NCBI GenBank assembly: GCA_026545225.1
Contig: CM048848.1
Span: 20,996,806 to 21,060,805 of the forward strand
Length of the DNA stretch: 64,000 nt
DNA from: Cornus controversa
Lineage: Eukaryota; Streptophyta; Magnoliopsida; Cornales; Cornaceae
Reading direction: 5' to 3'
The position numbers were made by a program, and so were the translations under genes. Numbering within the stretch: position 1 is the stretch's first letter; each line of letters starts with the position of its first letter. The notes beneath the pieces are model-generated. The model was not told the origin of the DNA and searched no databases. It saw nothing but the letters and a program-made list of their open reading frames with translations. Shown here piece by piece: positions 34,800 to 45,499 of the stretch.

Positions 34800-36232
34800 T
34801 GATAAGTGTTCAATTCTATGCATTTGAACCCTCTTTATTGCATATGTTAGTTCCGTTTTTGCGTTTACCGAGATATGTTTACGGTATTTTTGTGTTTTTG
34901 ATGTATTGCAGGTATTCGAGTAAATGGAGCAAAGTTTGAAGCTATTTGCAGCTGAAGAGGAAAAGTCAGAATTGCAGCAAAAGGCATCTCGATCAATGGA
35001 GATGTTGATCTCGATTAATCGAAATCTCGATTGATCAAGATCTCATTTCGATTGATCGAAATCTCGATCAGTCGAGATCCAATCTCGATTGATCGAGATT
35101 TCGCAGAACCCACTAGGCCACTTGCTCACCTGCTCTCCCACTTGCAACAAAATCCCCCTTTTTGCATGACTTAGGGGGATTGTCTGACTTGAACAAGACC
35201 CTTGGGGACCTTCTTGATACAAGGGATATATATATTGATATATATATATATATATATGGTGGGCCCCAAGGTTGAAAAGGAAGCCAAAAAGCACACAAAA
35301 AGGGCCATATCTCTCATATCTCACATATCTCTCAACATACATCAGACCATCCAAGGAGAGACCTTCGGGAGAGGAAGAAGAGGAGCTGAACCAGACCAAG
35401 AAGCTTCACTTTCTTCATCAATGGAAGGGTGCAAGGCTGCCATGACCAACTAACTTCTCCACTAGGGTGTGGTTGACACACCTAGCCATGTAAACTTGTT
35501 CATTTTTGTAGCACTTGGGGATTTGTAGTTAAATGTTGATTATTTAGCCTAGTGACTATGTACACAAATACATTTCATATATATATTCATTTGATTTGAA
35601 ATTTATTATTGTTTTAGAGTAGATTTTGTCACTTGAATGCACAACATTTGCATATTCCACAAGAAGTGCAAATGATGGCTAGATAATGGTGTTTAAATGA
35701 ATGTGTGATGTTTGCTTGTATAGACCATGCCAAGAACAGGTAGTTTGGATGCATGTAGTGTTCACTTAGAGAGTAGGGTAATTAGGTAGTTAGTTAGGTT
35801 GAAGAGCTATGCTTGTTGAAGATGGATTATGATAGGTTAGCACACACATTGATCTTTTGATATGTCATTGAGGTCACAAGCCTAATGACATTGTTAGGCA
35901 TTTAATTTATGAATCCCATGTTTGCTACACTTATGAACATGTGAATGGCTAGTGGTGGAAACCACCCCTAGCTCTCTCTCCCAACTCAACTCTTTAATTT
36001 TATTGTCATTTCATTCATGCAATAGATTATAAACAAAAATTCAAAAGCCTATTTTTAGAATTAAAGTAGAATTAATCTTCCTTTAAGGCAATTTTGACTA
36101 GTCCTCGTGGGATCGATACCCTCTATATAGAATATTATCTACAAAGATTCGTGCTCTTGCGAGTGGTTAAATTATATTTTGATAAAAAGGGCAAAATTAA
36201 GCTTACAATTTAATCCAAGTTTAGCCACATCA
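34800..36232 (+). repeat. 5' LTR of the family-2 element (1433 bp)
   Basis: It begins TGATAAGTGTTCAATTC and ends TTAGCCACATCA. U3 carries an array of CTCGATTGATCGAAAT-type units (34987-35102), followed by a long TATA run (about 35227-35259). The last 300 bp resemble the family-1 LTR, showing common descent. Confidence 0.95.
34987..35102 (+). promoter_or_regulatory. Palindromic CGATTGATCG array in U3
   Basis: About seven overlapping units of CTCGATTGATCGAAAT and its reverse complement lie about 125 bp upstream of the TATA run. Each unit holds two CpG dinucleotides in an otherwise CpG-poor LTR. A single remnant unit survives at 43855-43871 in the right LTR. Confidence 0.75.
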
Positions 36233-36238
36233 AAATTT

Positions 36239-36255
36239 TGGCGCCGTTGCCGGGG
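36239..36255 (+). promoter_or_regulatory. Primer binding site, tRNA-Asp
   Basis: TGGCGCCGTTGCCGGGG is a perfect complement to the 3' end of plant tRNA-Asp and lies 6 nt behind the LTR. Confidence 0.95.
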
Positions 36256-36528
36256 ACTACGGTGTAATTGTCGCCATTGAAAGATTAAATCTGGTTTAAT
36301 TCTTAGGCTAGAAATTCTTTCATTCTTTTTGTATATATTTTGTTCTTATTGCTCAAACTTCTTGATTTTAGGAATACCACATAGCGGGCATCTAAAAGGA
36401 TTAAAGTTGGAACCCTTTGTGAGTATAAAATCTAAAATTAGTGGTTTGAGTTCTTTCATTCTTTTTGTATATATTATTGTTTAATTTATTTATTTTTGTG
36501 TATTGAGGTGTTGTTCTGTAATTAATGC

Positions 36529-39123
36529 ATGCTAGGTAGACGGTCCTTGTCATTTCCTTTGCTTCCTTGTAATATTGAACTTGAAAGAACACTTAGACAA
36601 CGTAGAGGAACCTCTAGGGACCCTATATTGCCTAGGACTGAAAACATGGATCCAAATGAAAGACAACCTCCCGGACTACCTCCTTTTAATCATGAACAAC
36701 CACCTCCACCTCCACCTCCTCAAGGAGAGTTGCTTATGGACTTTTACCTTCCGACTACATTTGAAGTACCTTCATGTATCCAATTTCCGGATGTAGCGGC
36801 AAATCAATTCAAAATAAAGTCCTCCACCATCAATCTTCTTAATACCTTCCATGGTCTCCCTAATGAGGATCCATACCGGCACTTAGATTACTTTCTTTCT
36901 GTGTGTTCCACTATTTGTGTACCACACTTTACGGAGGATGATCTAAAGATGCGTATGTTCCCCTTCTCCCTAAAAGATAAAGCTAGAAGTTGGTTCAATT
37001 CTTTAGAACCTAACTCAATCCATTCTTGGGCGGAGATGCAAATCGAGTTCTTAAAAAAATACTTCCCAATGGGAAAGACGAGTGATATTCGGAGAGCCAT
37101 CACCGGATTCACCCAAATTGACCAAGAACAATTTCATGAGATGTGGGAGAGATTAAAAGACCTTCTTAAATCTTGTCCGCATCATGCTGTCCCAAAATGG
37201 CAGCTAGTGCAAAGCTTTTATGATGGGGTGAGTGAACAACATAGACAAATGATAGACTCCGCGTGTGGGGGTGGATACCTTTTGAAAAGCCCTGATGAGG
37301 CATGGAAACTTTTTCAAACCCTAAGCAACAATTCAGCTCAACGCTCCTCCACTAGGAAAGGGAAGGCCACCCAACCTTGTAGAGGAGTGCATGAAATTTC
37401 ACGGGTAGATGAGGTTGTCATGCAAGTAGAAGCCCTATCCCGAAAAATGGATTTAATCATGAAAAATAGGCTGCCTACTCCAAGCCAACCTGTTCAAAAT
37501 CAGGAAGGTTGTTCGTTTTGCTATAGTACTTCACATTTCGTGCGAGATTGTCCTATTGCCGGACAATCTCCCGATTATGCTCAAGAGCAAGCGAATGCCT
37601 TGTACTCTAAACAAATGAATGATCCATATTCAAACACGTACAATCTTGGTTATAAGAACCATCCGGCTTTTTCATGGAAACCTCAAGAATCAAGTCCCTC
37701 TTTTCAAGGGCAAAATTCTTTTAATTCCCAATCTCAACAGCCTCATTATAGGCCGAATCCTCAACCCTACCATCAAAGATCTAATTACCAACAACCACCA
37801 CCTCCTCCGAGAAGCCAAGGCTTTGAAGAAAGAGTGATAAGCAATCTTGAGGCTAATACCCGCTTATTGCAAACTCACTCTCAATCAATCTCTAAGCTGG
37901 AAGCGAATGCTCAATCTATGGCTAGATTAGAAGCTCAAATCGGGCAACTAGCTAATGCCTTGAATAGAAGGGAGGAAGGTAAGTTGCCGAGTCAACCGGT
38001 GGCAAATCCTAAGGGTGTTCATATGATTGAGGATCCATCATCTTCAACTTGTAATGCTCCTCCGGAGCAAGTTCAATCAATCACCACCTTAAGGAGTGGT
38101 AAAATCATCAATTCCAAGGTAGGGGAGGAAGAGAAGAAGGAATTCAATGAGCAATCCGCAAATCCAAAAGAATCCTATTTAAATCCAAAAGTGTTTCCTT
38201 TAAATCCAAATTTGCATAACATCCCTTTACATCCAAAAGGAAAGGCAAGTGAAGTTGTGTCGTCATCAATTCCAAATCTTGACACTTCTTTCGAACCTCC
38301 GGTTCCTTTTTCTCAAAGATTGAAGGAACCTTCTCATTTTGGGAAGCAAGGAGAGAAAATCCAAGACATGATGGAGATCTTCAAACAAGTAAAGATCAAT
38401 CTCCCTCTCCTTGATGCCATTCGACAAATTCCCTCCTATGCTAAATTTTTGAAGGACTTGTGCACTCAAAAGCGCAAATCTAGGAATAATGCTCCTAAGA
38501 AAGTCCTCCTAACTGAGCACATAAGCTCCATTTTCCAACACCAAGCCCCTCCTAAATTCACAGATCCGGGTGCTCCGACCATTTCGTGCACCATCGAAAA
38601 TCATTCTTTTGAAAAGGCACTTCTTGATTTAGGGGCTAGTGTCAATTTGCTTCCATTCTTAGTTTACCAACAACTAGATTTGGGGGAACTCAAGCATACC
38701 ACGGTTGTGTTGCAACTCGCCGACCGCTCGGTGAAGCAACCACGTGGCATAATTGAGGATGTAATCATTCAAGTGGACAAATTCTATTTTCCGGTGGACT
38801 TCATAGTCCTTGACACGGAACCGGTCCAAAATCCAAATCGACATATTCCTATCATTCTAGGTCGTCCATTCTTGGCCACGGCAAACGCTTGCGTTAATTG
38901 TCGTACCGGAGTGATGGACATCTCTTTCGGGAATATGAAAGTCCGCTTGAACATCTTCAATACTTCCCACCACACATCCGAAGACGAAAGTGAGTGCTTT
39001 TGTGTCGATGTTGTGGAAGACCTTGTTCAAGAAGGACTTCCTTCTATTCTTTCCAAGGATCCTCTAGAGGCATGCCTAAATCACTTCAACTATGATGATT
39101 TTGACGTTGAGCAATACATTTGA
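36529..39123 (+). CDS. gag-protease polyprotein of the family-2 element, open
   Basis: One frame of 864 codons, without breaks. It starts MLGRRSLSFPLLPCNIELER, the same start as the family-1 copies. The capsid domain (about residues 80-260) includes KARSWFNSLEPNSIHSW and KKYFPMGKTSDIRRAITGF. A zinc knuckle CSFCYSTSHFVRDC spans C328-C341. A Q/N/P-rich linker and a coiled-coil-like stretch around 430-490 follow. Next is the aspartic protease with DLGASVNLLPF (D700) and [19 protein letters not shown]. The protease motif DLGA replaces the usual DTGA, as in the related copies here. The frame stops just behind protease and is followed at once by the 3' ORF. Confidence 0.95.
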   Translation: MLGRRSLSFPLLPCNIELERTLRQRRGTSRDPILPRTENMDPNERQPPGLPPFNHEQPPPPPPPQGELLMDFYLPTTFEVPSCIQFPDVAANQFKIKSSTINLLNTFHGLPNEDPYRHLDYFLSVCSTICVPHFTEDDLKMRMFPFSLKDKARSWFNSLEPNSIHSWAEMQIEFLKKYFPMGKTSDIRRAITGFTQIDQEQFHEMWERLKDLLKSCPHHAVPKWQLVQSFYDGVSEQHRQMIDSACGGGYLLKSPDEAWKLFQTLSNNSAQRSSTRKGKATQPCRGVHEISRVDEVVMQVEALSRKMDLIMKNRLPTPSQPVQNQEGCSFCYSTSHFVRDCPIAGQSPDYAQEQANALYSKQMNDPYSNTYNLGYKNHPAFSWKPQESSPSFQGQNSFNSQSQQPHYRPNPQPYHQRSNYQQPPPPPRSQGFEERVISNLEANTRLLQTHSQSISKLEANAQSMARLEAQIGQLANALNRREEGKLPSQPVANPKGVHMIEDPSSSTCNAPPEQVQSITTLRSGKIINSKVGEEEKKEFNEQSANPKESYLNPKVFPLNPNLHNIPLHPKGKASEVVSSSIPNLDTSFEPPVPFSQRLKEPSHFGKQGEKIQDMMEIFKQVKINLPLLDAIRQIPSYAKFLKDLCTQKRKSRNNAPKKVLLTEHISSIFQHQAPPKFTDPGAPTISCTIENHSFEKALLDLGASVNLLPFLVYQQLDLGELKHTTVVLQLADRSVKQPRGIIEDVIIQVDKFYFPVDFIVLDTEPVQNPNRHIPIILGRPFLATANACVNCRTGVMDISFGNMKVRLNIFNTSHHTSEDESECFCVDVVEDLVQEGLPSILSKDPLEACLNHFNYDDFDVEQYI

Positions 39124-39565
39124 CTTGAGAGAGTTTGAGACGCGTCCCGACAGCGCGTGGACTGTCGCCGAGCTCAGGAGGCGTCGCCTCGACCGACTAT
39201 GTGTGCCTCCCACTGACGTGGCACACGAGCGCTTAGTGCAGGTCTTTTATGAGCGCATGACCTACTCCTGCACACCACCGGACACATTAGAGATGGTCGT
39301 GGGCACCACGACTATTACGATTACGTCGAGCCGGATTGCACAGATGCTCGGCATCCTTCACCAGCAGCTGCCAGATCTGGTTGACCAGGACGGTCAACCG
39401 CTTTTCAGGGCCGCGCTTCCAGCAGACACGACACTATTTTCCATCGTGATGGACATGTGTGGCGGGGCGTTTACCACGCCCAGTCACAACTGCACGTCCA
39501 AATCGATGTGCCCGAGCAGACTGTGGTTCCTGGACACCGTTCTCATCAAGAACGCGTGTCCCCTG

Positions 39566-41652
39566 TGATGCCTTTACTAAAATTTTAATGCAATAATGCT
39601 AAATTAAAATGCACAAACAAAACACACCATAAAAACAAAAATAAAATAAAAAATAAAAAGTGAGTGAGTGTGTGATCTTTCTTCTTCTTCTTTTTTTTTA
39701 AATAGAGAGAAAAAAAATAAAATAAAATAAAAAAATAAACTTGAAGAAAGTGTGACCCTAAGGCTATTTCTAAGTTATTCTATCCTAAAGTTCTCATGCA
39801 AAAATTATCAACCTAAAACAAAAATCTATGTTTTCCTAATCTAAGAAAATAAAAATATAAATAAACGAAAAGAAATAAAAATGTACTTACTTGAATTCCA
39901 AAGTAGTACCCAAGAACATGCGAAAAAGGCAATTTTCAACAATACCACCTATAGAATTCAAGAAGTATCAGGTAAAACAATAACAATAAAATAAAACTAA
40001 AACTAAACTAAGAAAAATAATAAAATAAAATTAATAAAACTAAAACTAAAACTAAACTATAATAATAAAGAAATTTTTTTTTTTTAAAAAAAAAAAAACC
40101 TAGAACAAATAATTAAAATTGGAAAGATTTTTTTTTCTTTTTGATAATAATAAAACAAAAGAAAGAAAAAAAAACTAAATTATAACTAGTAGAAGAATTA
40201 AATCCATTGAAATTTGATTAGTTTTCTTGTTTGCAATTCCCCGGCAACGGCGCCAAAAACTTAATGTTGTTTTAAAATTGTTAAATAACTCGCAAGTGTA
40301 CGAATCTATTAAAGTATAGTTCGGCAAGAACGAGGTCGAACCCAAGGGAATGCTTTGAGAAGAAAAACTAACACAAATTCGAATTAATTTAAAACTAATC
40401 TAGTTTAAACAAAAGTTGATTGATTTGAGATAAATTAAACTAACATGTAAATAAAATAACACTATTGAAATCAAACAAAGAAAATAACTAAGGTTTTGGA
40501 TTCCACCACCATTAAATCCATGAAGTTTCTAATATTCATTTATTAATTCCCAAAGTTAGAGTAGCAATCAAGAAATCAATCTATTGCTTACTCAAGATTT
40601 AACAATAAAGCACTATGAAAAATATATTAAAAGGTAGATTTTCCTTCGCTTCACTTGTGTAAAATTCTAAGCATCCTATGTATCCAATTTAATGAAAAAC
40701 ATAAGATCAAAGATTATCACTTTTAAGAAATACAAACCCAAGCTTAGATTAATTAAAATATTTTCTAACTACCACATATACATGATATAGATGGTGAAAG
40801 AACTATAAAATAATTAATCACAAGAAGCGAAAATCATAAGAATTTAAATCATACACATGAGAATCAATTAATAAACAAAAGAACTTCACTTCATTAATGG
40901 AGGTTTCCTCCTCAACCCTAGTTGAGGAGTTTAGTTACACATGGTAGAAGAAGAAGATAACAAATAAATAAAAGACATAATAAGTAAATAAAACCCGGAT
41001 TGTCTCTGTCTTCTCTGCCCTGGCCTCCACTTCTTTTCTCCCCCAAAATAGCCTTCAGTTCACCTCTTTATACCCCAAGAGAATACATAAAGTCCTAATC
41101 CAATTAGGAGATAAAGTTCTAATCCAATTAGGAGAATATTAGGGTTTTCCCGCAGCCCAAAATAGGTAGATTTTTCTACTGACTTTCGGCCCAAGTTTTG
41201 ACCTAGTAGAAGTCCGATTCACGAAATTTACGTGAAATACAAAAGTGTCCAGAATTGAATTTCGTTCAACCCACTTGGGAATTAAGTCGAATTAACGCTC
41301 GAAAATAAGGTTTTCAGTCCACTTTCCAAAACGGGATTAAAACTGGATTAAGTGTAGAATTGGGCTTCAGGCCCGTAATCTTCTTAAGCAGTTGTAATTC
41401 TCTAGAACCTCTTCCTTGGGCTGATTTGAGTTGAAATATGGAGTTGAATGGACCCATTAGATGTAGGCTTCATATAACCTTCTTGGATATCATCTTTAAA
41501 AGCCCAAAATCATGGTTTTATCAGAAATAATCATTAAGACCCTGAAAAAGACAGAAAATACAAAAACAGAGTAAAATCACATATAACCTATCACTAAGAG
41601 AATAAAATATGCAAATTAAGAGGCTAGAATGCGTAACATTCAACGCCCATCA
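39566..41652 (-). mobile_element. Single-LTR Athila-like insertion (LTR, PBS and leader only)
   Basis: On the minus strand it consists of one LTR (41652-40265), a perfect tRNA-Asp primer site (40255-40239) and about 670 bp of A-rich leader. It stops at 39566 without a second LTR. It is flanked by perfect CCCTG duplications (39561-39565 and 41653-41657), and its outer bases are TG and CA. No coding domain is seen. It is related to family 3 (the LTR starts TGATGGGCGTTGAATG) but clearly diverged. Confidence 0.88.
40265..41652 (-). repeat. LTR of the single-LTR insertion (1388 bp)
   Basis: On the plus strand it starts TGTTGTTTTAAAATTG next to the primer site and ends CAACGCCCATCA. The outer third matches the family-3 LTR well, including the GGGTCTTAATGATTATTTC part, while the inner end is different. 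Confidence 0.85.
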
Positions 41653-42346
41653 CCCTGCAGCACGTGGCAGAGCGTAGGGGCGACCTCCTCCATTGCCTTT
41701 ATTCTTTTCACACGGGCACGTGGGTTTCTGTCCCATCACTGATCTGGGGGCAGATGTTCAAAGTCTGGGACGGCCTCGTCAACAAGAGGATGAGGCGATC
41801 AGCGAGCTGGATGCTTCTCTTTCCTTTCCTGGTCGCAGCTTTTCTTAGTCGTGCCAGCATACCGGTCAGTGATACTGACATCCAGTTGGCACCGCCCACC
41901 CACTTCACATCTTCTCAGTGGGAGCGGGTGAGGCGACACTTAGAGCGACAGGACCACCAGGGCGATCCACCTGACGATGTAGATATGGATGCCCCAGTGG
42001 AGATGGAGGAGGGAGAGCCTGCAGGGGATGGGTCTGAGGACGAGGAGATGGAGGATGAGGAGATGGATATGGCTGCAGAGCGGCATAACATCCTGGTGAC
42101 GGGCTATTCCTGCCTGGCGGTTGATGTTGAGCGGCTCCAGTAGGGTTTTGACGAGCACGTCTAGGTGACGCAGAGTCAACTGGAGGGCATTCGTTCGGAC
42201 ATTTCTTCTCTTACTCAGGGTCAGAGGGCGATTCTCGACGAGTTCCGAGCCTTCCGGCAGGACCTGCAGTTCCTGTTTGCAGGACGAGCTTCCACCTCCA
42301 CTTCTGCTCCCACCGAGCCACCACCACCACCCGCCCTCGAGTAGCT

Positions 42347-43845
42347 GCTTTTATGTTTTTTTTTCTTCTTTCTTTCTGTTTTACTTTCTGTATTTCCTGT
42401 TCTTTCTTTATGTTTGATAGGCCATGTTGGCCATGTTTTCTTTCATTTTTAGTTTCTTTTTAAGTATTCCCCCTACATGTACACCGTGTACTAAACTCAT
42501 TTTCACATTTATGGAATACAGTTATTTTTCTTTTTTCTGTTCTACCATGTGTTTTCTTTACTGTCTTTATTTTTGCTTTCTGTCAATATCTCTGTTCTCT
42601 ATACTTTGACTATGTATGTAATACCACTTGTCTAATTGTTATATGCGATTCAGTTGATGATTTCCGTTTATTACCGCCTGGTTTAAATTCCCAATACCGT
42701 TGAGATTGCTTCAACGCAGTATGGCGGTAATAAAGAAAGGCAGCCCCTTTGCGTGCTATACGTTAGCGTGCCTGGATAGTCAATATCTTATCGCTTAGAC
42801 CTTTTAGACAATTGGGAAACACCAGTTCAGACCCTTAGATATACAGTGATATTGGCATTGTCCGTTTGTGCATAATTATTTCATTATGTTCTGTTTATTT
42901 ACTTTTTGTTCCTTTAATGCTCGTGGTATCCAGTTGGTGTTCTGTGCAGGTTTTTCTTATTTGCAGGATGACCGCTACTGTGGAATACCATTTTTGTCAC
43001 ATTCAGCAATCCCGGTAACTTCTTTCCTTGTTCTTCTTGTCCAAACATTGAGGACAATGTTGCATATAAGTTTGGGGGTGCGGTATGATATACCACTTGC
43101 ATATGCATGCAATGTTCAGTCTTATATTGATGGTCATTGTAGAGCATGTTTTTTTTTTCTTCCTTGATATTTTTGCATGCTTGCTATGATGTTTTGCTTT
43201 TTAAAGGAAAATCATTCGAATAAAAGTCCGAGGTAAATGCAGCAGGTAGTTAAGAACTTTAACATTGTAAATACCCGCACTTTTGTAAGCTATACAGTAG
43301 GCTAGAACGGTCTACATTTTTGTCTAAATTTGAACACGTATGGTTCTTGCCCTGAATTTGTCCTTAACCGCACAAATTCGCACACATGCATTTTAAATTG
43401 TGGGGTATAAGTCTGAGGGAGAATTTTGTAAATTTCTATTTTTATCTGAACAACTTAAAGAATAAGTTTTTCCGGTTGTTGTAAAAAAAAAAAGAGAGAA
43501 AAAGAGAAAATTTGCAATAAGCCTTCTCACTCAATAAACTGGATTTCTATGCCTCAAAGCAGGGAATATTCGCGTATAAGTGTGCAAGGTTGAGCAATAA
43601 TAAGCGGGTGGCTTGCTTAAGCTCATCGCCTTATAAGCTCGGTTATTAAGTCCAAGGGGTGTTTCTTCACCTAATGCCCTAAAGCCAATTAGTTTGGGAG
43701 TCATTGGCCCAATGCCGCTACATGGGCTTACAAGAAAGCAAAAAGAGCTAAGCATTGCACGGTCATCCGCACATGAGCAATCATGAAGGTTTTGTGATAA
43801 TGAATAGCGGTGTCGAACATTTTCACTGAGTTTTTCTCTTAAAAA
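42347..43845 (+). other. 3' non-coding part of the family-2 element
   Basis: No coding region is seen. It contains CATTGAGGACAATG (43046-43059) followed by AAGTTTGGGGGTG (43068-43080), the same stem-loop plus tract module found at 2095-2129 and 51279-51312. The stretch near 43.5-43.6 kb is homologous to about 1.55-1.65 kb of the family-1 element. Confidence 0.7.
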
Positions 43846-44963
43846 TAGATTCAATCTCGATTGATCGAGATTCTGCAGAACCCACTTGGCCACTTGCTCA
43901 CCTGCTCTCCCACTTGCAACAAAATCTCCCTTTTTGCACGACTTAGGGGGATTGTCTGACTTAAACAAGACCCTTGGGGACCTTCTTGATACAAGGGATA
44001 TATATATTGATATATATATATATATGGTGGGCCCCAAGGTTGAAAAGGAAGCCAAAAAGCACACAAAAAGGGTCATATCTCTCATATCTCACATATCTCT
44101 CAACATACATCAGACCATCCAAGGAGAGACCTTCGGGAGAGGAAGAAGAGGAGCTGAACCAGACCAAGAAGCTTCACTTTCTTCATCAATGGAAGGGTGC
44201 AAGGCTGCCATGACCATGTACACAAATACATTTCATATATACATTTCATATATATATATTCATATATATATTATTTAGCCTAGTGACTATGTACACAAAT
44301 ACATTTCATATATATATTCATTTGATTTGAAATTTATTATTGTTTTAGAGTAGATTTTGTCACTTGAATGCACAACATTTGCATATTCCACAAGAAGTGC
44401 AAATGATGGCTAGATAATGGTGTTTAAATGAATGTGTGATGTTTGCTTATATAGACCATGCCAAGAACAGGTAGTTTGGATGCATGTAGTGTTCACTTAG
44501 AGAGTACGGTAATTAGGTAGTTAGTTAGGTTGAAGAGCTATGCTTGTTGAAGATGGATTATGATAGGTTAGCACACACATTGATCTTTTGATATGTCATT
44601 GAGGTCACAAACCTAATGACATTGTTAGGCATTTAATTTATGAATCCCATGTTTGCTACACTTATGAACATGTGAATGGCTAGTGGTGGAAACCACCCCT
44701 AGCTCTCTCTCCCAACTCAACTCTTTAATTTTATTGTCATTTCATTCATGCAATAGATTATAAACAAAAATCCAAAAGCCTGTTTTTAGAATTAAAGTAG
44801 AATTAATCTTCCTTTAAGGCAATTTCGACTAGTCCTCGTGGGATCGATACCCTCTATATAGAACCTTATCTACAAAGATTTGTGCTCTTGTGAGTGGTTA
44901 AATTATATTTTGATAAAAAGGGCAAAATTAAGCTTACAATTTAATCTGAGTTTAGCCACATCA
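43846..44963 (+). repeat. 3' LTR of the family-2 element (incomplete at its start)
   Basis: From CAATCTCGATTGATCGAGAT it follows the left LTR to the shared end TTTAGCCACATCA. By eye differences are few apart from a rearranged TA-rich part near 44.21-44.29 kb. The terminal end is intact and carries the AAAAG duplication. Confidence 0.92.
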
Positions 44964-44968
44964 AAAAG

Positions 44969-44969
44969 G

Positions 44970-45014
<45 letters not shown>

Positions 45015-45051
45015 ACATGTACAGGAAAATTAGACTCCCGTTCAACATAAT
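44969..45051. repeat. TA microsatellite spacer between two elements
   Basis: A (TA)n run (about 44974-45011) and about 40 bp of unique sequence separate the family-2 element from the Tat-like element. Confidence 0.85.
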
Positions 45052-45421
45052 TGATGGAGTGTTTGACTCCTAATATAAAACATATGACGTGGAAAGTACG
45101 TTAGTGGTAAGGTAACGTGGATAAGAAGGATGCTTTGACCAAGGCTGCTTGTCTCCAAGTGGGAAAAAGAAGTTGGAGAGACAGAATTTTACTAGGGCAC
45201 AACTTCGCTTGGTCACTATAAATACAGAACGGTCCATATACCAAGATACGCAATTAATACCCTCTGAGTTCCGTTACAGCTTTTAAAGCCCTTTCGATTT
45301 TTGACTTGATCGTCGGAGCGTAGTTGGCCGGCACCGCGCCGGTGCCTTTTCGATTATTCTTCTCTTGTCCTTTTTTACAGGTTGGTGTTTGACTAGTTCG
45401 GGGTGGATTTTTGCTTCATCA
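45052..45421 (+). repeat. 5' LTR of the Tat-like element (370 bp)
   Basis: It begins TGATGGAGTGTTTGACTCC and ends TTTGCTTCATCA. It contains CTATAAATACAG (near 45218) and the GCACCGCGCCGGTGC palindrome. It matches 31879-32242 and the first 60 bp of the 3' LTR at 59688-59747. Confidence 0.93.
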
Positions 45422-45423
45422 GT

Positions 45424-45441
45424 TGGCACCGTCTGTGGGAA
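45424..45441 (+). promoter_or_regulatory. Primer binding site, Tat-type
   Basis: TGGCACCGTCTGTGGGAA lies 2 nt behind the LTR. This form is common in Tat-lineage elements. I do not assign the tRNA with certainty. Confidence 0.8.
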
Positions 45442-45499
45442 ACAATCACAAACTTGATTGTTCTACACGAATCGTATATGAAGCATGATGCACCTACGA

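Larger units (their letters stand above)
39124..42346 (+). pseudogene. 3' ORF of the family-2 element, split by an inserted LTR
   Basis: The front part (39124-39565) has the REFETRPDSAWTVAELRRRR and FLDTVLIKNACPL blocks. The back part (41658-42346) has ERRGDLLHCLYSFHTGTW, SLIWGQMFKVWD and an acidic D/E-rich C-terminal stretch. The same domain is found behind integrase in family-1 and family-3 elements. Between the two parts lies the insertion at 39566-41652. Function unknown; see the 363-codon relative at 51652-52743. Confidence 0.85.
34800..44963 (+). mobile_element. Athila-like family-2 element, reduced (gag-PR plus 3' ORF)
   Basis: The left LTR is 34800-36232 and an incomplete right LTR ends at 44963. 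Both sides are flanked by AAAAG (34795-34799 and 44964-44968). Parts seen in order: tRNA-Asp primer site, an open gag-protease ORF, the 3' ORF, 3' non-coding sequence with a PPT-like module, and the right LTR. No RT, RNase H or integrase domain is recognised, so the copy could only have moved with enzymes from a relative. A 2087-bp LTR insertion lies inside the 3' ORF. Gag-PR looks whole; the element as a whole does not. Confidence 0.92.
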
